This document shows positions 20,742-27,473 of a stretch of 64,000 nucleotides of DNA, piece after piece (position 1 is the first letter of the stretch; the number at the start of each line of letters is the position of its first letter). A model generated the notes under the pieces. It had not been told where the DNA came from. It saw nothing but the letters and a program-made list of their open reading frames with translations, and made no database searches. This DNA is from Dendrophyllia cribrosa (Eukaryota > Cnidaria > Anthozoa > Scleractinia > Dendrophylliidae). The stretch is from contig JAJLRJ010000010.1 of the NCBI GenBank assembly GCA_024195265.1, positions 9,234,003-9,298,002 on the forward strand. Direction: 5' to 3'. A program made the translations under genes and the position numbers.

Positions 20742-21653
20742 GCCAATGAGGCCAGGCAAGGCGTTGGCTGCCTTTGAGCCAAGCTCTTTAAGCCCATTGC
20801 CAATAGCCTTGGTGGCCTTTGCCAGGCCGTTCAAGGTAGCGAGTACCACAGCGCTGATGGTGATGCCAGCTGCCAGAACAATAGCTTGCAGGGTCCATCC
20901 GTATTTCTTGAAGATTTCTCTGACCCGCTCTCTCAAAGACAGGGCTTGTTCACGCCCCTCAACCTATGGTCGGAGCCTTGCCAGCTCTTCTTCCCGTTCA
21001 GCAACTCGGGCTTCCGCTGCTTCTCTTTCAGAGGGAGAAGTGTTCTCATCCTCTATGACGCGTCTGTCTTCAGCGTTCTGTCGTTCAAGCTCGGCTTCTC
21101 TTTCGTTTAACTCATCAAGGGGTTTAGTTGAGTTTAGCCCTGCTTCAACTTCATTTCTTTCCTTCACCATAGCAGAAAGGCGTGTTCTGGCTTTGTCAAC
21201 CTTTGCCTGTACTTGGGCGCGTTCTTTGTCTGTTCGTTTTTGTATTTTTTGCAGGGCCCCTAATTCTTTTTTCTGGTTTTCAAGATCTCGTTGAAGATTC
21301 TTTTCCAGCAGTTTTAGGCGGTCTATCTCGGCTTGATTTTCAACGGCTGAACCGTGTTCCTGCTCCAGAGCCTCCCTCCTCGCTTGAGTTTGCTCAATTC
21401 TGTTTCTGAGGTTTTGCACCTCATTTGCTGCTTGTTGTTTTTCCACAGCAGCCCTTTCATCCTCCTTCAGTTGTTTTTCTGTCTCCTTCAATCTTTGCCT
21501 TTCTTCCCTTATTGATGCATTTTCTTCATAGACAAGCTCTTCAGCGCTTGGGCCAAGGGATGTTTTGAACTTGTCTGTGAACGATTTAAGAAGGCCAGAC
21601 CCATCCTGTTTGAAAATGGGAGTCTCACCACCCTTTGACCCAAAGGAAACCAT
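20613..21653 (-). pseudogene. Polinton coiled-coil plus membrane protein (nonsense at 20964)
   Basis: One reading frame from ATG 21653 to 20613, broken only by TAG at 20966-20964. The first 229 residues are a long charged coiled coil (repeated E, R, K, Q; for example RQRLKETEKQLKEDERAA). The part beyond the stop (FKKYGWTLQAIVLAAG, then a glycine/alanine amphipathic stretch and AWLLILAVVAFLVE) contains two or more membrane segments. The architecture repeats in many cnidarian elements as I recall them, as one polypeptide. The ATG abuts the stop of the upstream gene (TGA-ATG), so translation is likely coupled. It might tether a membrane to the capsid; that is inference. Confidence 0.7.
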
Positions 21654-22007
21654 TCATCCAGAATTTGCTGTTTTTTTGCCAAAACCAATTGGGGGTAATT
21701 TGTCGTAGGCTACTTTTGGAAAGCGCCTTCTTATCCAGGCCTTAGCTTTATCAACCATTTTTTGTTTGTCTTCTTCATGTGTGAAGTCACTAAGATTGGG
21801 GATGTCAGGAACTAACCCACTTTGTTCGTGAGGCATTGTATGCATTTCATGTTGTTCACCGCCATGGTATGGGGTGGATGTACCGCCTGGTTGAAAAGGT
21901 GTTGTTGTGTCAACTTCTTGTTCGTCGTCGTCATCATCGTGGTCTATGTTCCAGTCAAGCCCTGTATTCTCATTATCACCAGGTATATCATATCCGCCTT
22001 CAGCCAT
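21654..22007 (-). CDS. Polinton small acidic protein
   Basis: 117 residues from ATG 22007; a longer frame upstream starts in the promoter of the capsid gene and was not used. The N-terminal half is acidic (DHDDDDDEQEVD); the C-terminal half has a short basic helix (AKAWIRRRFPKVAYDKLPP) and ends in GFGKK. No known domain. It shares a divergent 42-bp promoter with the major capsid gene and is followed without gap by the coiled-coil gene, so all three are probably virion-phase genes. Confidence 0.65.
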   Translation of the reverse strand: MAEGGYDIPGDNENTGLDWNIDHDDDDDEQEVDTTTPFQPGGTSTPYHGGEQHEMHTMPHEQSGLVPDIPNLSDFTHEEDKQKMVDKAKAWIRRRFPKVAYDKLPPIGFGKKTANSG

Positions 22008-22049
22008 GATGATATATAAATATAATTTTAAAAACACAAATATATACCA
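22008..22049. promoter_or_regulatory. Divergent promoter, capsid gene / acidic protein
   Basis: 42 bp between ATGs. The plus side has TTTTAAAAACACAAATATATACC two bases before the capsid ATG; the minus side has TTATATTTATATATC before the acidic-protein ATG. Confidence 0.72.
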
Positions 22050-23300
22050 ATGGCTGTGCAGCCGAACCAACTCCCATCACACAGTGAAAAGACACTGGGC
22101 GCCATGAAGGCAGAGCGAACCGTCAAGCGCATCACATTCAACCCAACTGCGGCCAACCCCGGCGAGACACTTTATGTCTCGGTGCCCAAGCTTGGCGAGC
22201 ACGATGTCATTGTGTCCGGCTCACTTTCCCTGGTGTTTAACATCAGCCTAGCCGGGGGCCATGCAAACAACTTTCTCGTGTAAAATGTTTCTCGGACCCT
22301 GGTGGACAGGCTCGTTGTGAAGTTTGCAGCCACCACTGTCCAGGACACGGTTGGGTACGACATCTACAAGATCTTCGAAGATCTCTTCAGATCAACCGAT
22401 GAGCGGGACAACATGCTTATGGATGGCATCCAGAGTGTGGATTTGTGCAAGATCCGCTCTGGTGCTGGCGACAAAAAGAGCTCAGGTGTGGATGCAGAGA
22501 ACAAGCTTGAGACAATATACAAGAATAAGTATCACATCAAGCTGGATCACCAAATCTTAACTGACCACGGTGTTATATATCCTCAAGCCCTGTATAACGA
22601 TCTGGTCTTCGAACTAACCCTCGCCCCCGCAAACCAAGTTGTCCGAGGCTCAGACACAACCAAGCTCGTGTACAAGTTGGAAAACATCCAGCTGGAGTAT
22701 GAGACGATCAGAAGTAAGGAGCTGGCCGACGAAGCAACAAGCACTTACACTAGTGGCAAGGGGTTCGCCTATGACCTGGTAATGCGAGATCGGGTGCATC
22801 CATTCTCAAAAAGTGGTGACACTCGGCTGAATCTTCGGGTTAACCCACAGCGCCGGTCTCTCAAGGGAATCCTCTTGCTGTTCATCAACCCCTACACAGC
22901 TGGTGCCCGGGACTCTGAGAACTATTTCAATCCCGACATCACCAAAGTAAAGGTCACAGTCAACGGTGTTCCAAACAGGCTTTACAATGAGGGCATCAGT
23001 GGTACAGACATGTGGAGAGAGATAACCCGGCATTTTACCCCACACACGGACGGCAGGCCTAACATGAACTTGACCAAATATCTCACAGGCAACAAGTTTG
23101 GTCTCTGGATTGACCTGCGGACCATGGCTGACACATCCCTGCACGGCGGCGGCCAACGGCTCGTCAACACACAAGATGGCGTGCAACTAGAGATCGAACG
23201 AAACGGTACAGGGTCGGGGGACGCACTCTGCCACATCTTCACCCTCTCAGACGCACAGATGAGCATCATGGACAGACAGCTGGAATCTGTACAGTACTAA
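22050..23300 (+). pseudogene. MCP: Polinton major capsid protein (nonsense at 22281)
   Basis: One frame of 416 codons from ATG 22050 to 23300 with a single TAA at 22281-22283. The segments VSGSLSLVFNIS, VSRTLVDRLVVKFA and VQDTVGYDIYKIFEDLF are characteristic of the double-jelly-roll major capsid protein of Polintons and adintoviruses. Later parts (YDLVMRDRVHPFSKSG, RRSLKGILLLFINPYTAG) also fit. It forms the hexagonal capsomers in relatives. The ATG follows the promoter motif by two bases, and the packaging ATPase gene follows by six bases. The stop falls early, so the downstream part could only be made from an internal start or by read-through. Confidence 0.88.
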
Positions 23301-23306
23301 TATACC
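23298..23306 (+). promoter_or_regulatory. Polinton promoter motif, short (ATPase gene)
   Basis: TAATATACC just before ATG 23307, overlapping the capsid stop; lacks the long A-run of the others. Confidence 0.5.
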
Positions 23307-24051
23307 ATGGCCACAAGAAACAAGATCAACTTCTATGCTAAGCCGGCTCCCCTGCCATCCACCAGACCATTATCACACAATGAAATACAAAGACTTCTGG
23401 CAAAGGCCCCCTCCCCGCCAGTTTGCAAACCAACTAATATAGGTGTTGGGTATGGACCCAAGAAAGCTGCCATTCAATGCACTAATCGTGGGCCCCACTA
23501 ACTCTGGCAAGACACAGTATCTTCTCTCCCAACTGCGAGGTCCCTTTAGGAGTTGTTTTGATTACATCGTTTTATTCTGCCCCACATTTGTTAAGAACAA
23601 GACATACGATGGTTTCGTGGACCGCGATCCACACATCTTCGTCATCGTCTGCCAGCAGCATGAAATCGAAGACTGGTTGAGGGTGGCGAGCTTCTTTTTC
23701 ACATCCACCAACACTTTATTCATTCTCGATGACTGCGCCGCCTCCAAAGATGTCAAAGGCCGCACGGGCCAGCTGGTCAATCTTGGGTTCAGCGCAAGTC
23801 ATGACGGCATATCCGTGTGGGTCTTGACCCAGCAGATCACCAGCATTGCCAAGCCATATCGTGATAACATTGCAGCGATCGTGCTATTTTACACGCCCTC
23901 CAGCAAGACAACCAAAGCCATATTCGAAGATTATGCCGGCGAGCTCTCCCACGAGGAGTACAAAGAGTTTATCACAAGGCTCAAATCCCGCAAGTTCTCC
24001 CACCTGGTTTTCTCTTTGAGGCACCCGTATGGAATTGAGTACAAGATTTAA
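23307..24051 (+). pseudogene. Genome-packaging ATPase, FtsK/HerA type (frameshift near 23440)
   Basis: ATG 23307 opens a short frame (INFYAKPAPLPSTRPL, HNEIQRLLAK) that goes out of frame around 23436-23450. The main domain reads in the next frame from ATG 23452 to 24051 (199 residues). Walker A GPTNSGKT is at 14-21 of that part, Walker B FILDD at 90-94, and a sensor-like VLTQQ follows. A-type packaging ATPases pump DNA into capsids in Polintons, adintoviruses and virophages. Catalytic motifs are intact, so the core could still be made from ATG 23452. The N-terminal piece is likely the same gene disrupted by one base; a separate small gene is the alternative. Confidence 0.8.
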
Positions 24052-24066
24052 ACACACATATATACC
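24046..24066 (+). promoter_or_regulatory. Polinton promoter motif
   Basis: TTTAAACACACATATATACC directly before ATG 24067; the ATPase stop lies within it. Confidence 0.7.
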
Positions 24067-24306
24067 ATGAATGCGCCAACCAGTCTTCACAAGCTCACTG
24101 TGCTTTCACAGCTTTTGGATGAATTGCACAAACACACCCTTGAGGCGCAAAACAAAATTATCAAAGCCGCTGGTGAGGAAGATCTGCGTCTCATGCTTCT
24201 TAACAGATATCCCTTGCGGTTGAATTCTATGCCAGACACCACGGCGGGGCTTATACGAGAGCTTGAAACCATTTTGCCAGACATCACGAGAATTATTGAA
24301 AAATAA
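24067..24306 (+). CDS. Polinton small helical protein
   Basis: 79 residues, predicted all-helical (LTVLSQLLDELHKHT and ELETILPDITRIIEK), no hydrophobic anchor, no cysteine motif. The stop codon is embedded in AAAAATAAAAAA, which could serve as the polyadenylation signal and also as the A-run of the next promoter. Function unknown. Confidence 0.6.
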   Translation: MNAPTSLHKLTVLSQLLDELHKHTLEAQNKIIKAAGEEDLRLMLLNRYPLRLNSMPDTTAGLIRELETILPDITRIIEK

Positions 24307-24330
24307 AAAAACACATATGTATACCCCCTG
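24300..24330 (+). promoter_or_regulatory. Polinton promoter motif with AATAAA
   Basis: AAATAAAAAAACACATATGTATAC then CCCCTG before ATG 24331. Contains AATAAA formed by the preceding stop codon. Confidence 0.72.
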
Positions 24331-24945
24331 ATGGCTGAAGCAGCTGAAGACCAGGTCGTTTTTGACGAAGTAATGCAGATGCTGGAGGCCACCCCTGGTG
24401 CCGCACCTCCCACAGGGCTAGTTGGTGACAATGACATTCCTGCCAAACGTGAGAAGCTGGCAATCCTTGTTTCAACTGGCAAGGCTAAAGAAGCCATCGG
24501 CGTGCAGCTCACACACGATCATGTCAAGCGGTTGTCAGACAAGGACGTTGACAAGTACTGCAAACGGTACGAGGCCTACGTTGGCAACAAGACAACTGAA
24601 TCCCTAGTTGATTCAGCCATCATGCTCATATCCAAAGGCGTTGGAATGGTGGCCCCGGTTAAGGATGTGGCGGAATTGCAGAAAGAACTCAAGAACGACT
24701 ACATCATCGACCAGGAGCTGTCAAATCTTGCTGGGGCTATTGCCGTGCGATGCGGACGATGGCTGGCGATTGCCAATGCTGCTCTCATCACAACAAAACA
24801 CATCAAGTTTGAACGAGAGCCTGATTTGATAGAATTGGAACCCCAACCCCAACCCACACATCCAACCAGAGACAGTGAAGGCTATCCACTTGAGGGACTT
24901 GATGAAGTTGGGTTGGGACCTGTGGCGACCTCGCAGCAACCTTGA
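24331..24945 (+). CDS. Polinton conserved-type protein of unknown function
   Basis: 204 residues. An acidic N-terminus (DQVVFDEVMQMLEATPG) is followed by a helical domain with KREKLAILVSTGKAKEAIG, LSDKDVDKYCKRYEAYVGNK and a moderately hydrophobic C-terminal helix (CGRWLAIANAALITTKHI), and a Pro/Gln-rich tail. It resembles proteins I recall from other cnidarian Polintons, but no function is known to me. The helical domain might be a scaffold or internal virion protein. Confidence 0.62.
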   Translation: MAEAAEDQVVFDEVMQMLEATPGAAPPTGLVGDNDIPAKREKLAILVSTGKAKEAIGVQLTHDHVKRLSDKDVDKYCKRYEAYVGNKTTESLVDSAIMLISKGVGMVAPVKDVAELQKELKNDYIIDQELSNLAGAIAVRCGRWLAIANAALITTKHIKFEREPDLIELEPQPQPTHPTRDSEGYPLEGLDEVGLGPVATSQQP

Positions 24946-24975
24946 AGAAACCTGTCAGCAACCTGGCACATCTTG

Positions 24976-25004
24976 TAAAAATAAAAAACTCACATATATA
25001 CAGG
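24976..25004 (+). promoter_or_regulatory. Polinton promoter motif with AATAAA
   Basis: GTAAAAATAAAAAACTCACATATATAC then AGG before ATG 25005. Confidence 0.72.
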
Positions 25005-25481
25005 ATGGCCACAACACTCGAGACGATCCCTGAAGAAACTCCAACTCCAACTCCAACTCCAACACCTGCACGGGTTACCTCTGAGGCACCGAAAACAAAG
25101 CCTGCAACAGGAAAGAACCCCGGCCGTGTTGTTTCTGGCAAAAGGCTTGCAGAACGCAACCGCATGGCCCGGGAAGCAAAGAAAAAGGCGCAAGCCGAAA
25201 AGCCTGCACCCTCAACAAGTGGCACAACAAGTGAAACAACAAGTGGTGCAATAAATGACACAACAAGTGACAGCAACTCAATCGTTTATATTCTGGGGGT
25301 TGGTGGGTTGATTGTCTCTGCTGCTGGTGTTTATTACCAGCGCGAAGCCATAATGCAAAGGCTTGGGCGCAAATCAAACACACCACCAGCAAACGCCCCC
25401 ACGTCAACTCCACCTGCAACACCGCCAGCAACACCACCATCTCGAATTCCTGTAAGACAAGGAATAAAAAATATGGAATAA
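25005..25481 (+). CDS. Polinton single-pass membrane protein
   Basis: 158 residues from ATG 25005, chosen because it follows the promoter motif; the open frame starts 63 bases earlier inside the upstream gene's end. A Pro/Thr repeat (PTPTPTPTP) and a basic region (KRLAERNRMAREAKKKAQ) precede a Ser/Thr-rich linker, one membrane segment (IVYILGVGGLIVSAAGVYY) and a Pro/Thr-rich tail. Ends in AATAAA formed with the stop. Likely a virion-membrane protein; not recognised by name. Confidence 0.62.
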   Translation: MATTLETIPEETPTPTPTPTPARVTSEAPKTKPATGKNPGRVVSGKRLAERNRMAREAKKKAQAEKPAPSTSGTTSETTSGAINDTTSDSNSIVYILGVGGLIVSAAGVYYQREAIMQRLGRKSNTPPANAPTSTPPATPPATPPSRIPVRQGIKNME

Positions 25482-25504
25482 AAAAACATATATATACTGA
25501 CACC
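25478..25504 (+). promoter_or_regulatory. Polinton promoter motif with AATAAA
   Basis: GAATAAAAAAACATATATATACTG before ATG 25505. Confidence 0.72.
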
Positions 25505-25759
25505 ATGAATCCTTTCCAGGAGGTGATGAATGTTGCTGCAGTCGGAGGTGTTGTTTTTCTTTGGTTTGGATTTAACACGGTAGCCTTTCAAACAGTTTAC
25601 AGATTGGCAATGAACAGGCACAACGAGCCCGAGTATGTATACGTATATGAGTCCGAGCCTGAGTCCGAGGCTGAGGCCGAGTCAGAGGCCGAGGTCGAGG
25701 AGCCCCGAGTCCGAGGCCGAGGTCGAGGGAGAGGAAGTCGAGTCTGAGTCAGAAAAATA
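25505..25759 (+). pseudogene. Polinton small membrane protein with acidic tail (frameshifted)
   Basis: From ATG 25505 one hydrophobic segment (AAVGGVVFLWFGFNTVAF) is followed by a Glu/Ser repeat. At a CCCC run (25702-25705) the frame slips: the continuing annotated frame turns abruptly into Arg/Gly repeats and stops at 25747, while the next frame keeps the same Glu/Ser/Val composition and ends at TAA 25757-25759, right in the AATAAA that precedes the next promoter. The switch of composition makes a one-base insertion the best explanation. Function unknown. Confidence 0.62.
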
Positions 25760-25788
25760 AAAAATCATATGTATACTGGGCATAAACC
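25753..25788 (+). promoter_or_regulatory. Polinton promoter motif with AATAAA
   Basis: AAAAATAAAAAATCATATGTATAC then a 14-base leader before ATG 25789. Confidence 0.7.
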
Positions 25789-26010
25789 ATGTCTGACAAC
25801 AAGCTTGTGAAGTCTATCCTCGACGCCGCAACAATCACTGGCCTTGTCGCTGGTATTGGTTGGATTGGTAAAAAGACCATCAAAGAGAACTTAACTGCCG
25901 ACCCCAGTGCAAGCTTGATGAATTACGTCAAGTTCACAGCCGTCATGGCCGGCACCATCGCGCTGAAGAAATATCTCGAGGACCAGAAAATCCTCCCAGA
26001 CAACTTGTAA
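25789..26010 (+). CDS. Polinton small membrane protein
   Basis: 73 residues with two moderately hydrophobic segments (ATITGLVAGIGWIGKK and YVKFTAVMAGTIALKKYL). No cysteines. Closely spaced between two other small membrane-protein genes. Function unknown. Confidence 0.62.
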   Translation: MSDNKLVKSILDAATITGLVAGIGWIGKKTIKENLTADPSASLMNYVKFTAVMAGTIALKKYLEDQKILPDNL

Positions 26011-26027
26011 AACCATATGTATACACA
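26008..26027 (+). promoter_or_regulatory. Polinton promoter motif
   Basis: TAAAACCATATGTATACAC before ATG 26028, beginning at the previous stop codon. Confidence 0.68.
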
Positions 26028-26465
26028 ATGGCTTCGATCGCAATAATGGCTCTTGGTGCTGTTCTCAATGCGGCCGCTTTCACGGGTGGTAATTATCTCG
26101 CAAAATATCTGTCTGGTGATAACGGCAAGGCAGCAATGGATGAGAAAATCCGTCATGACCACGCCCTTGAACAATACCAAGCGGCTTACGCCAAATACCA
26201 GAAGGACCGCACCAAGCTCCTCGACTGGATTGCAGCCAATGATCGGAAGGAACACCAAGCTAGCAAAAACTTCCAAACCACTGACCAAGCCCTAGTCTTG
26301 TATAACCAGATGCACCAAACGCAACCAGATAAACAAATCAAAGACAACAAAGAGCCTGTCTTCTCGGACTTCTACAAGCCCAGCCCACAACAGCAGAATG
26401 GCGAACTTGCGTTCATTGGAGGCACCCTGCTTGCGGGTGGGTATGCGGCTTATCGCTTTCTGTAA
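26028..26465 (+). CDS. Polinton membrane protein with two end anchors
   Basis: 145 residues. A hydrophobic N-terminus (AIMALGAVLNAAAFTGG) and a hydrophobic C-terminus (AFIGGTLLAGGYAAYRF) flank a polar helical middle (ALEQYQAAYAKYQKDRTKLL). The topology suggests a protein held in a membrane at both ends. It resembles proteins I recall from other cnidarian elements, always near the integrase gene. Function unknown. Confidence 0.65.
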   Translation: MASIAIMALGAVLNAAAFTGGNYLAKYLSGDNGKAAMDEKIRHDHALEQYQAAYAKYQKDRTKLLDWIAANDRKEHQASKNFQTTDQALVLYNQMHQTQPDKQIKDNKEPVFSDFYKPSPQQQNGELAFIGGTLLAGGYAAYRFL

Positions 26466-26483
26466 ACAAATATATATACCCCT
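26463..26483 (+). promoter_or_regulatory. Polinton promoter motif (integrase gene)
   Basis: TAAACAAATATATATACCCCT before ATG 26484, beginning at the previous stop. Confidence 0.7.
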
Positions 26484-27473
26484 ATGGAGGCGAAACTCTC
26501 TAAGATCTATTACAGCCCGAAAGGGTATTGGAAAGGGCTTACCGCTGTAAAAAAGCTAGCTGCAGCGGCCAAGGTCTCTGATGATACCGCAAAGAAATGG
26601 CTGGTCAAACAAGCCCTTTGGCAAGTTTACCTCCCGGCGCCACGCGCTATCCCTCGTCCCAAGTTTGATGTATCATCACCCAATGCAGTGCATCAAGCAG
26701 ATCTTCTCTTCCTGCCCCACGACAAACTTCCACGCGGGAGAAAGGTTTACAAATACGCATTAATCCTTGTGGATGTGGCTAGCCGATACAAAGCAGCAGA
26801 GCCTCTGACTTCGAAAGAGTCTGAAGAAGTCTCAAGGGCATTTCAGAAGATTTACAGACGTGGGCCTTTGAAATGGCCGCAACTCTTGCAAGTTGACCCT
26901 GGGAAAGAGTTTATGGGGGCTGTGACTAAGATAATGGAAAACAACAAAACAACCATTCGTCGCGGACGGGTTGATATCCACAGAGACCAAGCAATTGTGG
27001 AGAGATTCAATCGCACCCTGGCTGAAAGGTTGTTTGGTTATCAGTATGCCGTTGAAATGAATATGCCCTCTGGCCGTTCGACTGCATGGGTCAAAAGACT
27101 GCCAGATGTTGTCTCGGCATTGAACAATGAAGTAACAAGACTCACTGGCAAGAAGCCAAAGGATGCAATCAAAGAGAAAGCCGTTTCTGCCAAGCCTGCG
27201 ACTCCATATGCTAGGCCTGTTGGGGAGAATGAGAAGAAGCTCCCTCCCCGGGTGAGTGTGAGATATCTTTATTACCCCGGTGAGCTGGAGGGTGGTGGGA
27301 GGCGCGCGACTGATCCGATCTGGTCTTTGAAGGTCCACAACATTGAGAAGGTTGTCACCAAACCAGATGCGCCTGTGGTTTATTATCTCTACGACGGCCC
27401 CAAGAGAGGGTTTGTTCGTGAGGAGCTGATGGTTGTGCCACCGGGCACTCAGTTGCCCCCAGCTGGGTTGTGA
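26484..27473 (+). CDS. INT: Polinton DDE integrase (rve family)
   Basis: 329 residues, open frame. It catalyses insertion of the linear element into host DNA. The catalytic triad is visible: D73 in HQADLLFLP, D138 in QVDPGKEF and E173 in AIVERFNRT, with 34 residues between the last two as in retroviral-type integrases. An N-terminal helix-turn-helix-like part (SDDTAKKWLVKQALWQ) precedes the core; a C-terminal beta region (ISVRYLYYPG-like RVSVRYLYYPG) follows. No chromodomain seen. Its 3' end overlaps the convergent DNA polymerase gene by 25 bp. No lesion found, so this gene may be functional. Confidence 0.92.
   Translation: MEAKLSKIYYSPKGYWKGLTAVKKLAAAAKVSDDTAKKWLVKQALWQVYLPAPRAIPRPKFDVSSPNAVHQADLLFLPHDKLPRGRKVYKYALILVDVASRYKAAEPLTSKESEEVSRAFQKIYRRGPLKWPQLLQVDPGKEFMGAVTKIMENNKTTIRRGRVDIHRDQAIVERFNRTLAERLFGYQYAVEMNMPSGRSTAWVKRLPDVVSALNNEVTRLTGKKPKDAIKEKAVSAKPATPYARPVGENEKKLPPRVSVRYLYYPGELEGGGRRATDPIWSLKVHNIEKVVTKPDAPVVYYLYDGPKRGFVREELMVVPPGTQLPPAGL

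Noticed and set aside
18942..22283. A changed genetic code with TAG/TAA read as glutamine
   Set aside because: The same codons end other genes of the element at natural positions, and the host gene uses the standard code.
22302..23300. Capsid gene starting at 22302
   Set aside because: That codon is GTG inside the conserved body; the frame runs upstream to ATG 22050 with only one stop between.
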